A stretch of 64,000 bases of DNA. Source: Roseivivax marinus. Lineage in GTDB: Bacteria > Pseudomonadota > Alphaproteobacteria > Rhodobacterales > Rhodobacteraceae. Positions 53,110-60,979 of this stretch are shown piece by piece. The notes beneath the pieces were generated by a model, which saw only the letters and a program-made list of their open reading frames with translations, searched no databases and had not been told where the DNA came from. The translations under genes were made by a program, and so were the position numbers. Where the stretch lies: contig NZ_FOAI01000008.1 in NCBI RefSeq assembly GCF_900109705.1, positions 124,001-188,000 of the forward strand. Reading direction: 5' to 3'. How positions within the stretch are numbered: position 1 is the first letter of the stretch; each line of letters begins with the position of its first letter.

Positions 53110-54483
53110 TCAAAGCCTTTCGGTTGTCGTCTGTGCAAATTCGCTGGCGAGCCTCTCAGCAAGAAGTGAACGCGCCTCACGCAGTCGCTCAAGCGCGGCC
53201 GTGTCGTCCGCTTCACGCTCGGCCGCCTCTGCCAATCGGTCGTCAGAGAGAGGGTCGGTTGGGCGACCGTCCACCAGCACTTCGTAATGTAGGTTGGGGC
53301 CTGTCGCGGTACCCGTCGCACCGACCCGCCCGATCATATCTCCGGCCATCACGCGTTGCCCTTGTGTGAGCCCGTCCGGTACGGCGCTCAGATGCGCATA
53401 GCGCGTCAGGGTGTCGGAGCCATGAGCGATCTCGACGACCCGGCCATACCCACCGCGTCGGCCGATGAAGCTAACGCGGCCCGGCGCCGTCGCCTGTACC
53501 GGCGTGCCGCGCGCCGCCGCGAAGTCGACTCCTGTGTGCATCCGTACATTGCCGTAGACCGGATGGGTGCGGCGCCCGAACACAGAACTCAGCCGTGCAC
53601 CTTCGACCGGTTGCGCAAACACGCGCAGGACTTCTCCGTCGACATAGATCGTCGCTTGGCCGCTGCCGTCGTTCGGCCAGACGATTTCATAGACCGAGCC
53701 ATCGATATCCAGTGCGGCAAAGGCAAGCTCGGGCTGACCAATCCTCTTGTTCCCGTCTCGGGCCTCGCGCCAAAGGAGGCGCATCGTCTCGCCACCCGCA
53801 AGATCACGACGGAAATCCACGGTGCCGCCCAGCATCTGCGCCAGGTCCACCGCAAAACGGGCGGGGATGTCTGCCGTGTTCAGGGCGGCGAAAATCGAGC
53901 TCTCGATCACCGCCTCGCCGGCGAAAGTCACCAATTCGGGATCCGGGTCCAACACGCGGGCGGCAAGCTGTTCGCCGAAGACCGCCTCTATCCGGACACC
54001 GTCTTCGACGGCGAGCTCTACACGACGCGGGTTGTCGTCCGTTGTGGAAACCATCGTAATGATGTGACCCGGACGCAGACGGCGCAGATCGTATTCCGTG
54101 CCAATCGCCAAGGCGATTTCGGCGCGATCCGAAGCATCCAGCCCCGCATCGGAAAGGACCGCATCAAGCGTCTCGCCCGACGCAATCTCCCGCGACCAGG
54201 TGACCAGCGGGGGCTCGATAGATGGCAAGGAGGTATCAGCGGGGGAAACGGTCAGGAGCGGCCGGGGTCTGAACTCGAATGCGATATCCGCCTGGGCGAG
54301 TGTAGGGCGGACCGAATTGGTTTCGGTAATCCGAGGCGGCGCAAGCGGATTGGGAGTCCAGAGGGTCGCTTCAGCAATCGCAGGGGGCACCGGTTCTTTG
54401 GACAGAACGCCAGAGATGGCGATGGCGGTCACCGAAAATGCGCCTGCGACCGCAACGGCCGCCAAGACAGTTCTTATCTTCAT
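53110..54483 (-). CDS. M23-family peptidoglycan endopeptidase
   Basis: 457 residues: N-terminal membrane anchor (residues 5-27), a Pro-rich linker, an alpha/beta region that includes an OapA/LysM-like fold (SGETLDAVLSDAGLDASD), and a C-terminal LytM domain with Zn ligands in MHTGVDFAAARGTP, HLS and LHYEVL. It cleaves peptide cross-links. Starts overlap with the upstream SCO gene by 4 nt. With four L,D-transpeptidases on the island it suggests active wall remodelling. LytM zinc sites could also be a target of the metals. Confidence 0.88.
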   Translation of the reverse strand: MKIRTVLAAVAVAGAFSVTAIAISGVLSKEPVPPAIAEATLWTPNPLAPPRITETNSVRPTLAQADIAFEFRPRPLLTVSPADTSLPSIEPPLVTWSREIASGETLDAVLSDAGLDASDRAEIALAIGTEYDLRRLRPGHIITMVSTTDDNPRRVELAVEDGVRIEAVFGEQLAARVLDPDPELVTFAGEAVIESSIFAALNTADIPARFAVDLAQMLGGTVDFRRDLAGGETMRLLWREARDGNKRIGQPELAFAALDIDGSVYEIVWPNDGSGQATIYVDGEVLRVFAQPVEGARLSSVFGRRTHPVYGNVRMHTGVDFAAARGTPVQATAPGRVSFIGRRGGYGRVVEIAHGSDTLTRYAHLSAVPDGLTQGQRVMAGDMIGRVGATGTATGPNLHYEVLVDGRPTDPLSDDRLAEAAEREADDTAALERLREARSLLAERLASEFAQTTTERL

Positions 54484-55106
54484 GTTGCCCCCTCTACGTC
54501 TTCTGTCAGTGCGCGCTGGATCTTCGGCACCGCGAATTCTCTTTGCTCGTGATAGTCGATCATGGTGACGAGCTCACCCTCGGCATCGAACAGGAATACG
54601 CTTGCCGTATGGTTCATCGTATAGCCGCCGCCCTCAGTCGGGACGCGCTCAAATGAGGCACGAAACCCTTCTGCAGCGCGGGCAATTTGGTCTTCCGGCC
54701 CCGTCCAGCCACGAATGACCGGATGAAAATAGCCGACATATTCGGCCATGGCCTCGACCGTGTCCCGCTCCGGGTCGACCGTGATGAAGACCACGTTCAT
54801 CTCTGATGCTTCGTCGCCCAGTTCCTCAAGCCAGCCGGAAATATCCGATAGGGTCGTCGGGCAGACGTCCGGGCAGTAGGTGAACCCGAAAAACACCATT
54901 GTGGGACGACCGATCAGGTTGCCAGGCCCTACCTCATTTTCCTCGTGGTCGGTCAGCCGGAACTCCATCGCCGATAGGGGCAGGGGCCGCTGCCCTTTTG
55001 GTTCAGGCGCACCGGGCCCGTCCACCCGCCACCAGCCCACGAAGAGCGTCAGGCCAAGAACGCCGGCACCGGCTGCGCCGTATAGAAGGAGCTGCCGACG
55101 TTGCAT
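54480..55106 (-). CDS. SCO1/SenC copper chaperone (copy 1)
   Basis: 208 residues. N-terminal anchor (7-25), thioredoxin fold with Cu ligands CPDVC in FFGFTYCPDVCPTT and the distal His in YTMNHTASVFLFD. SCO proteins deliver copper to the CuA site of cytochrome c oxidase or act in thiol redox. It overlaps the PCuAC gene by one base and the M23 gene by 4 nt. SCO and PCuAC together assemble CuA. A paralogue is at 56683. Confidence 0.92.
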   Translation of the reverse strand: MQRRQLLLYGAAGAGVLGLTLFVGWWRVDGPGAPEPKGQRPLPLSAMEFRLTDHEENEVGPGNLIGRPTMVFFGFTYCPDVCPTTLSDISGWLEELGDEASEMNVVFITVDPERDTVEAMAEYVGYFHPVIRGWTGPEDQIARAAEGFRASFERVPTEGGGYTMNHTASVFLFDAEGELVTMIDYHEQREFAVPKIQRALTEDVEGAT

Positions 55107-55576
55107 CAGCCCTCCGGTCCACGCGCGGCGATTCCGAGGATTGGGACCTCGACCGTCACCTTGCCGCCATCCGAGAAGGTCAGTGTCAGCGGGAAATTCT
55201 CGCCTTCGGTCATCGGCTCTTGCAGCTTCATGAGCATGGCGTGCAACCCGCCCGGCTCCAATGCCACGCTTTGGCCGGGCTCAATCGTGATCTCGCCTGC
55301 AGGCGCCATGGAACTGACGCCATCGGAGTTGGTTTTCGACTCATGGATCTCGGGCATCATTGCCAGCGGTGTCGCAAGTCCGGTCAGCGTAACGGCGTCT
55401 TCACCCGTGTTGCGCACGGTCATATAGGCGGCACCTGGCCTGTTGACGCCGATCGAGGCGCGGGACCACGCATTCTCGACCACGACATCCTCCGAACCGG
55501 CCAGTGCGGGGGCCGACAGCCCTGCAACCGTCAAAAGCACGGCCAATGCATTGGTATATCTCAACTTCTTCACCAC
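55106..55576 (-). CDS. PCuAC-type copper chaperone
   Basis: 156 residues from GTG 55576 (or 55573), with AGGAG upstream. Signal peptide LRYTNALAVLLTVAGLSAPAL, then a PCuAC cupredoxin-like domain: ENAWSRAS, and the H(M)X10MX21HXM-type ligands in MMPEIHESKTNSDGVSSM and EPGGLHAMLM. It donates Cu(I) to SCO and the oxidase. A longer frame up to 55654 is rejected because it lacks a signal peptide. Confidence 0.9.
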   Translation of the reverse strand: MVKKLRYTNALAVLLTVAGLSAPALAGSEDVVVENAWSRASIGVNRPGAAYMTVRNTGEDAVTLTGLATPLAMMPEIHESKTNSDGVSSMAPAGEITIEPGQSVALEPGGLHAMLMKLQEPMTEGENFPLTLTFSDGGKVTVEVPILGIAARGPEG

Positions 55577-55598
55577 TCGTTTCTCCTGCCTCCGCAAA

Positions 55599-56258
55599 TC
55601 AGCTTTGGCTTGCCGCAACTTCCACTGCCACCAGCCTCCGCAATTCGGCCTCACCGAACGGATCGAGAGGCTTGCCGTTCACGAAGAACGTGGGCGTTTG
55701 GCGGACCCCGACTGTCTCGACATCGGCGCGGTCCTGGTTGAGCACCGCCACAACACCGGGGGCCAGCATCTGTGTCCGGGCAGCTTCGACATCCAGACCT
55801 CCGCTTGCTGCAATCTCAAGGATCAATCCGGGTGCCGGGGTCCCGTGAGACGCCCATCTGGGCTGCTCTCGCAAGACTGCCTCGAGCACAGGTTCAAACA
55901 CGTCCTGCATGCGCGCCGCCTCGAGCACACGGATCGCTTCTACCGACGCCTCGCCGTGAAAAGGCGTATAGCGGATTACAACGCGCACCGCGTCTCCGTG
56001 CTCCGCCATGATATCCTCGACGACCGGATAGAAAGCGCGGCATGCCTCGCAGGCCGGGTCGAAGAATTCAACGATGGTTACGGGCGCATCCTCGGGCCCG
56101 AGGATCGGGGAATAGGGTCGGATCAGCGCGTCGGCCATTTCAGGGTCGATGGGATCGGACGCGGCAATCGGTTCGGGGCGGGTGGCATACCAGGCGGCAC
56201 CGCCGAAACCGGCGACCCCGAGCGCGAGAACGGACAGGATGAGGCCGCGTCGTTTCAT
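55599..56258 (-). CDS. DsbA-family oxidoreductase
   Basis: 219 residues: anchor or signal (7-26), thioredoxin fold with active site CEAC in FFDPACEACRAFYP and cis-Pro loop QTPTFFVNGKPL. The acidic CEAC motif differs from DsbA's CPHC and resembles the subfamily that pairs with its own DsbB. The ATG at 56258 overlaps the dsbB stop by 4 nt, so the two form a DsbA-DsbB pair. AAGGAAA precedes the start. Confidence 0.87.
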   Translation of the reverse strand: MKRRGLILSVLALGVAGFGGAAWYATRPEPIAASDPIDPEMADALIRPYSPILGPEDAPVTIVEFFDPACEACRAFYPVVEDIMAEHGDAVRVVIRYTPFHGEASVEAIRVLEAARMQDVFEPVLEAVLREQPRWASHGTPAPGLILEIAASGGLDVEAARTQMLAPGVVAVLNQDRADVETVGVRQTPTFFVNGKPLDPFGEAELRRLVAVEVAASQS

Positions 56259-56677
56259 TTTTGTGTTTCCTTCAGTGAGAGAGCCGACAGCAGACCGATC
56301 ATCGCGAAGGCGACGAGCGCCATCAAAGGAATCGGAATGCCGAAGACCAGTTGATTGTCGTCGGTACAGGATGGGCCGGTCGCCGTGCAGGGCTGGATAC
56401 GCTCGGGGATAACGCCGACATAGAGGCCCAAGTGCCAAAGCGCGACGGCGGCACCGCCCAAAGCCAGCGCGATCCCGTAGCGACCCACGCGCCGATCCTG
56501 CCACCACAGCCCAAGCCCGAGGATGATGGCCAAGGGGAACATGAAGGCACGCTGGAACCAGCAGAGCACGCAAGGTGTCTGCCCCAGAACCTCGCCGATG
56601 AAGAGCACGGCAAGCGACGCGGTGAGCGCGATGATCCAGGCCAGGCCAAGGGCCGTCTCTCCGGAAAGTCGGGTCAT
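56255..56677 (-). CDS. DsbB-family disulfide bond formation protein (copy 2)
   Basis: 140 residues, four helices, with CVLC in VLGQTPCVLCWFQRA and the second pair in RIQPCTATGPSC. Partner of the adjacent DsbA. Compare copy 1 at 35195, which is 30 residues longer and has a different loop. It starts 5 nt downstream of the SCO gene. Confidence 0.9.
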   Translation of the reverse strand: MTRLSGETALGLAWIIALTASLAVLFIGEVLGQTPCVLCWFQRAFMFPLAIILGLGLWWQDRRVGRYGIALALGGAAVALWHLGLYVGVIPERIQPCTATGPSCTDDNQLVFGIPIPLMALVAFAMIGLLSALSLKETQK

Positions 56678-56682
56678 GACGA

Positions 56683-57285
56683 TCAGATCCTCTGTCTCAG
56701 ATCGGCGAGGATCTCTTCGGCGGGCGTGCCGTAGGGCCAGGAGTCCGCGAAGCCTGCTTGCGTGTCGAAAAGGAAAAGATGCGACGTGTGACCCATCGTG
56801 TATCCGCCCGGCGCAGTCGCCTGCTCGATCCGCTCAAAGAATATCGGAAAGGTTTCGGATGTCGCGGCGATCTGCTCCGGTGTACCGGTCAGCCCGATGA
56901 TCCCTGCGTCGAACAGGGGCACATACTCGGCAAGTGCAGTCGGCGTATCCCGCTCCGGATCAATCGTTATGAAAATCGGCTGAACCATTGCTGCCTCATC
57001 GCCCAGGCCCTCCATCACGGCCGCGACTTCGGACAGTGTTGTCGGACAGACGTCGGGGCAATTGGTGAAGCCAAAGAAGACCAGCATCCAGCGCCCTGCG
57101 AAATCTTCGTCCGTTTGGACCATGCCGCGATGATCGGTCAGTTCGAAATCAGCAAGAAACGGTGGTTCACTCTCGGTGCGGGCAAGATCGGCACGGTAGT
57201 CGGACCATAGCAACAGCCAGATGAAAACGAACGCCGCCGCGCCCGCCAACACCCACAATACCTTCTGAAGACCTGAAAGCCTCAC
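56683..57285 (-). CDS. SCO1/SenC copper chaperone (copy 2)
   Basis: 200 residues starting at GTG 57285 (GGAG upstream). Anchor helix 8-26, CPDVC in FFGFTNCPDVCPTT and distal His in YTMGHTSHLFLFD, the same layout as copy 1. First gene of the operon behind the ZntR-class promoter at 57322-57352. Similar enough to copy 1 to suggest an old duplication within the operon. Confidence 0.91.
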   Translation of the reverse strand: MRLSGLQKVLWVLAGAAAFVFIWLLLWSDYRADLARTESEPPFLADFELTDHRGMVQTDEDFAGRWMLVFFGFTNCPDVCPTTLSEVAAVMEGLGDEAAMVQPIFITIDPERDTPTALAEYVPLFDAGIIGLTGTPEQIAATSETFPIFFERIEQATAPGGYTMGHTSHLFLFDTQAGFADSWPYGTPAEEILADLRQRI

Positions 57286-57321
57286 GCCGCTCCGCCCGAA
57301 CCTGATCCTATATTTTGTGTG

Positions 57322-57352
57322 CGTTTACATCCTCTAGCTACTGTAGGTTCAA
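57322..57352 (-). promoter_or_regulatory. ZntR/CadR-type MerR promoter of the 11-gene operon
   Basis: Minus strand: -35 TTGAAC (57347-57352), 19-nt spacer with CTACAGTAGCTAGAGGA, -10 TAAACG (57322-57327), 36 nt before the SCO start codon. Confidence 0.82.
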
Positions 57353-57423
57353 GCGTGATTGTCATCGATCGGCCAACAATCACCGATCTGTGAAACTCGG
57401 GTGAAGCTTGTGATGCGCACCGC

Positions 57424-57454
57424 ATAAAGCTACACCCACTGTAGGTAATGTGGG
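57424..57454 (+). promoter_or_regulatory. Weak MerR-type box before the MerR gene
   Basis: ATAAAG (57424-57429) could be a -35; CTAC (57430-57433) and GTAG (57441-57444) form the dyad, and TGTGGG would be the -10. Match is weaker than at 57322, which fits a self-repressing promoter. Confidence 0.45.
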
Positions 57455-57462
57455 GAGCGGAA

Positions 57463-57891
57463 ATGCTGACGATTGGGACGCTGGCGAAGAAGACCGGAAC
57501 AAAGGTGCAGACCATCCGGTATTACGAGCAGATCGGACTTATGCCTGAGCCCGGCAGGACCGAGGGGGGCCAACGACGCTATGGCGACGCCGAACTCGAC
57601 CGCTTGTCATTCGTCCGGCACGCACGGCAACTGGGGTTCTCGTTGGACGCGATCCGTGAGCTCCTCGATCTCAGCGATCATCCGGGAAAGTCCTGCGCTG
57701 AGGCGGATGCAATAGCCCGTCGGCAACTCAAACAGGTCGAGCAACGATTGGCGCGGCTCGAGGCGCTGCGGACGGAATTGAAGCGGATGGTGCATGAGTG
57801 CAGCGGCGGACAGACTTCTGATTGCCGTGTGCTCGAGGTACTGCGCGACCATTCCGAATGCCTGACCGACCATGAAGAGATCGGCGCCTGA
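57463..57891 (+). CDS. MerR-family divalent-metal regulator (ZntR/CadR-like)
   Basis: 142 residues. Winged-helix region MLTIGTLAKKTGTKVQTIRY, dimerisation helix, and metal ligands Cys78, Cys113, Cys121 and Cys133. Cys78 at the position of ZntR Cys79 marks a divalent (Zn/Cd/Pb) sensor, whereas the CueR at 30899 has Ser. GGGGAGCGGAA precedes ATG 57463; an in-frame ATG at 57448 has no site. Divergent from the 11-gene operon. Expected to act on the TTGAA[CG]-type promoters at 45025, 46293, 57322 and 58604. Confidence 0.92.
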   Translation: MLTIGTLAKKTGTKVQTIRYYEQIGLMPEPGRTEGGQRRYGDAELDRLSFVRHARQLGFSLDAIRELLDLSDHPGKSCAEADAIARRQLKQVEQRLARLEALRTELKRMVHECSGGQTSDCRVLEVLRDHSECLTDHEEIGA

Positions 57892-57973
57892 GCAATTTCG
57901 ACGACCTTTGATCGGAACGCAAAAAGCCCGGTGTTAGTTACTCATTGGCAATTCACTAATTTGGATACCCGGC

Positions 57974-58594
57974 ATGGCGGAGCAGAGAAACGCAACGGAA
58001 AGACGCACACTCTGGATCGTGCTGGGTCTCAACATCGGGCTGGCAGTCGCTTTCTTCGCCTCGGGCGCATTCGGCGAGTCAAGCGCGCTTATCGCCAATG
58101 GCCTCGACAATCTGTCGGACAGTTTCGTCTACGCGATCAGCCTCTTCGCGCTGTCCCGCTCCGCCAAGTGGAAGCGCGGAGCGGCGAACGTTTCGGGCGG
58201 CCTGCTGATCCTCTTCGCCCTTGGAATCCTGTATGACGCGTGGCGCCGCTACGTCGGCGGATCGGATCCTCTTGGCACGATCATGATTGTCATGGCGCTG
58301 GTAGCGGCGGCCATCAACGCACTTTGCGTCTGGCTGCTGGCACGGCTTCGCGATCCAGACGTAAACATCCGAGCGGCGAATACGTTCAGCTGGAACGACT
58401 TCGCGGCCAATCTCGGAATCGTCGTCGCAGGCGGGCTCGTAGCCTGGCTCGGAACGAATTGGCCGGACCTTGTCGTGGGCGTGATTGTCGCCGGCATCGC
58501 GGCCTGGGGTGGCGTCGGAATCCTGAGAGACGCGCATGGTGAACACCACAAGGCGGTGCACAATGACGATCAGGTAACCAAGGACTCGGCCTGA
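57974..58594 (+). CDS. CDF-like cation transporter lacking the cytosolic domain
   Basis: 206 residues with six predicted helices: the transmembrane half of a cation diffusion facilitator. NGLDNLSDSFVYAISLFALS in helix 2 and FSWNDFAANLGIVVAGG in helix 5 hold the D/N metal-site residues. The usual C-terminal metallochaperone-like domain is absent; the C-terminus ends just after helix 6 in a short tail with His (AHGEHHKAVHN). It lies between the MerR gene and the box at 58604, without a box of its own. Metal unknown. Confidence 0.85.
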   Translation: MAEQRNATERRTLWIVLGLNIGLAVAFFASGAFGESSALIANGLDNLSDSFVYAISLFALSRSAKWKRGAANVSGGLLILFALGILYDAWRRYVGGSDPLGTIMIVMALVAAAINALCVWLLARLRDPDVNIRAANTFSWNDFAANLGIVVAGGLVAWLGTNWPDLVVGVIVAGIAAWGGVGILRDAHGEHHKAVHNDDQVTKDSA

Positions 58595-58603
58595 AATCGG
58601 GGC

Positions 58604-58634
58604 TTGAAGCTACAGTGACTGTAGCAACTACATA
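58604..58634 (+). promoter_or_regulatory. ZntR/CadR-type MerR promoter of the transglutaminase-CDF-STAS operon
   Basis: -35 TTGAAG (58604-58609), 19-nt spacer containing CTACAGTGACTGTAG, -10 TACATA (58629-58634). The dyad is a perfect inverted repeat, the best of its class here. Confidence 0.85.
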
Positions 58635-58663
58635 TTCTCGTGAACGATTCGAGGAGATATCCC

Positions 58664-59227
58664 GTGAACCCCGCCGACCCTCATTTGGCCAAAACCCGGC
58701 TGCTGGATTTTGACGCGACCTCAATTGCAAAACTGACCGAGGAGCGCGGCTGGGCAGACCTTCCCAGCGACGACCGAATTGGGGCCATCTACGATTTCGT
58801 CAGGAACGAGATTACCTTCGGCTACAACCGCGCCGACGACATTCCGGCGTCCGAGGTCCTCGCAGATGGCCACGGGCAGTGCAACACCAAGGGCACGCTC
58901 CTCATGGCCCTGCTGCGTGGCGTGGGAGTTCGCTGCCGACTGCACGGGTTCACAATCCACAAGGCGCTTCAGAGAGGCGTCGTTCCGGAACTCGTCTATC
59001 CCCTCGCGCCGTCCGAAATCCTCCACTCCTGGGTAGAGGTGGACTTGGGCGACGGATGGGTCAATCACCGCCAGAACTTCGGATTTGTGCGCGACTTGCT
59101 CTATCGCCACGTCATCCGTCACTGGATGAATGCCAGGGTTCGCCGCATCCGCCGCGGAATCTTGCCGCCGGTCCCCGGATTCGATCGGCCGAACCACCGC
59201 CATGAGGAGACGAACCGTGCCGCATGA
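58664..59227 (+). CDS. Transglutaminase-like cysteine hydrolase
   Basis: 187 residues, no signal peptide. Cys-protease transglutaminase core with the nucleophile in DGHGQCNTKGTLLMALLRG, His in EILHSWVEVDL and a following Asp. GTG 58664 with GAGGAG 7 nt upstream is the likely start; an earlier GTG at 58640 lacks a site. The target is unknown; peptide or glutathione-like substrates are possible. It is the first gene of an operon with a CDF transporter, behind the strongest ZntR-type box. Confidence 0.85.
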   Translation: MNPADPHLAKTRLLDFDATSIAKLTEERGWADLPSDDRIGAIYDFVRNEITFGYNRADDIPASEVLADGHGQCNTKGTLLMALLRGVGVRCRLHGFTIHKALQRGVVPELVYPLAPSEILHSWVEVDLGDGWVNHRQNFGFVRDLLYRHVIRHWMNARVRRIRRGILPPVPGFDRPNHRHEETNRAA

Positions 59228-60182
59228 TCACGGCCACGCCCACATCGATCCTCAATCCGGTGATCGTCGCGTCTCCATCGCCATCTGGGCCAACGGCCTC
59301 CTGACGGTCGCGCAGATCGTCGGCGGGATCCTTTCCGGCAGCCTCGCGCTGATCGCGGATGCCCTCCACAATTTCTCGGACATGGCGTCGCTGGTGATCG
59401 CCTTCTTCGCGCGTAAGATCGCTCGCCGCCCGGCGGACAAGCGCATGACCTTCGGCTATGGGCGGGTAGAAATCGTCGCAGCGCTCATCAACTACACGAC
59501 ACTTATCCTGATCGGCTTCTACCTGATCTACGAGGGTGGCATGCGCATGATCGACCCACCAGAGGTACAGGGCTGGACGGTGGTGATCCTGGGCGGTGTG
59601 GCACTGGTCGTCGACACGTTGACGGCGCTGCTCACCTATTCGATGCAGAAAGGCAGCGTGAACATCCGTGCGCTCTTCCTGCACAACCTATCGGACGCTT
59701 TGGCCTCCGTGGCGGTCATCATCGGCGGCTCGCTCATCCTCCTCTACAACATGCGGTGGGTCGACCCGGCGATCACCATCGGCATCGCTCTCTACATCCT
59801 CTACCTCGCATTTACCGAGATCGGCGGTCCGATTCGGACGCTGATGCTCGGCAGTCCACCGGACATCGATAATGAAACCGTCGTTCAGGCGATGCGGGGT
59901 GTGGATGGTGTCGCGGACGTTCATCACGTGCATCTGTGGCAGATGCAGGAGCACGAGGCGGCTCTGGACTGCCACGTCGTGCTGACAGCGGACGGCTGGG
60001 GTCAAATCGAAAAGATCAAGGCCGCGATCAAGGACCGGCTGAAGGACGATTTCAGCATCGGTCATTCGAGTCTGGAATTTGAGCACGAAGACCGCGCACA
60101 CGAAAACGCTGACCTTTACGGTCACGGCAAACCGGAAAAAGAGGAGGAAAACCATGTTCACCGAGACACTGACAGCTCATGA
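59217..60182 (+). CDS. CDF-family metal efflux protein (ZitB/CzcD-like)
   Basis: 321 residues starting at GTG 59217, overlapping the upstream gene's end, with GAGGAG 8 nt before. Six helices with metal-site residues in ADALHNFSDM and LHNLSDALASV, then a full cytosolic domain (VADVHHVHLWQMQEHEAALD). His-rich at both ends (HDHGHAHIDP and HGKPEKEEENHVHRD). It exports Zn or Cd. Together with zntA and the ZntR-like regulator it forms the divalent-metal part of the island. Confidence 0.93.
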   Translation: MPHDHGHAHIDPQSGDRRVSIAIWANGLLTVAQIVGGILSGSLALIADALHNFSDMASLVIAFFARKIARRPADKRMTFGYGRVEIVAALINYTTLILIGFYLIYEGGMRMIDPPEVQGWTVVILGGVALVVDTLTALLTYSMQKGSVNIRALFLHNLSDALASVAVIIGGSLILLYNMRWVDPAITIGIALYILYLAFTEIGGPIRTLMLGSPPDIDNETVVQAMRGVDGVADVHHVHLWQMQEHEAALDCHVVLTADGWGQIEKIKAAIKDRLKDDFSIGHSSLEFEHEDRAHENADLYGHGKPEKEEENHVHRDTDSS

Positions 60183-60465
60183 CGACACGATTGGCCTCGC
60201 CTGCGAGGGCAAGCTCAGCGAAAGCGACCTGAAACGGATGCACGCCCTGCTTCATGAGCGCCTGCAAGAGACAAGTAAGCCCGGCCTGGTTCTCGATCTC
60301 ACGAGGTTCGAAGGCTACGATGGGCCGTCCGCTCTGCTCGAAGATCTGAAAATCGACACAGCCCATAGGAATGACTTCCGCCGCGTCGCTGTGGTGGGCG
60401 AAGGGGCTTTGTTGGAGTGGGGAACCAGGTTCGCCGACGTGCTGACCACGGCAGAACTCCGTTAG
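60154..60465 (+). CDS. SpoIIAA/STAS-like protein
   Basis: 103 residues, cytoplasmic. SpoIIAA-like fold indicated by KPGLVLDLTRFEGYDGPSAL and FRRVAVVGEGALLEWG. This family (PF11964-type) is of unclear function, sometimes lipid binding. The ATG at 60154 has GAGGAGGAAAACC upstream and overlaps the CDF gene by 29 nt, so it is translated within the same operon. Confidence 0.8.
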   Translation: MFTETLTAHDDTIGLACEGKLSESDLKRMHALLHERLQETSKPGLVLDLTRFEGYDGPSALLEDLKIDTAHRNDFRRVAVVGEGALLEWGTRFADVLTTAELR

Positions 60466-60625
60466 TTCGACCCGGCGGAAATGAAGGCGGCAATCGCCTG
60501 GGCAAGTGAAAGGTAGAGTAGCTTTCAATCAGATGCCTTCGCAGAAGACAGCATCTGTTCGAAACCATAAACAAAAGAACTACAGCAGTTGCGAGACCCA
60601 AGAGCAATCCGAAAGTTCTGAACAT
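60299..60625 (-). CDS. Possible small membrane protein antisense to the STAS gene
   Basis: ATG 60625 preceded by AAAGGAG, a strong Shine-Dalgarno, then a hydrophobic segment (FGLLLGLATAVVLLFMVS) and Cys-Cys. After about 60 residues the frame runs into the antisense of the STAS gene and becomes Arg/Pro-rich. The first half looks like a real N-terminus; the 3' part may be a fusion with foreign DNA or spurious. Low confidence. Confidence 0.3.
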   Translation of the reverse strand: MFRTFGLLLGLATAVVLLFMVSNRCCLLRRHLIESYSTFHLPRRLPPSFPPGRTNGVLPWSARRRTWFPTPTKPLRPPQRRGGSHSYGLCRFSDLRAERTAHRSLRTS

Positions 60626-60979
60626 GGTCGCTCCTTTCGCAAAGGAGTAACTTTGGTACGGTGGCACTGCCCTTGCCGGGGCATTATCAAATCGTAATGT
60701 TTTAGCGGCTCAGGGCGCCAGTTGGTTAACATAAACTTCATTACCCGCAGCCAATAAACTTGACATAAGATCGAATCCGCTTGGTTTGGGCTTAGACTAT
60801 CTTTCCATCCAATTGGCTTGAAGCCAGCAAATTTCGCAAAAATGCATTGGAAGCCTCAAACTTTGTCTTAACGATGGAGGATGGGCTCAACTCCGTCGCA
60901 ACTTCAGGCGGGTAGGGGGTGCCTATGTGCGATCCGTGTGCAATGCGGTTCGCCAAGAGACTTTCGATTTCACAGATAC
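60466..60979. other. Gap between the metal island and the conjugation operon
   Basis: The interval between the STAS gene and the trb cluster. Apart from the 5' half of the doubtful minus-strand ORF at 60299-60625, no gene is seen. It becomes AT-richer at 60700-60870. A plus-strand frame from about 60925 has Cys-rich, uninformative sequence. It may hold a module boundary. Confidence 0.45.
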
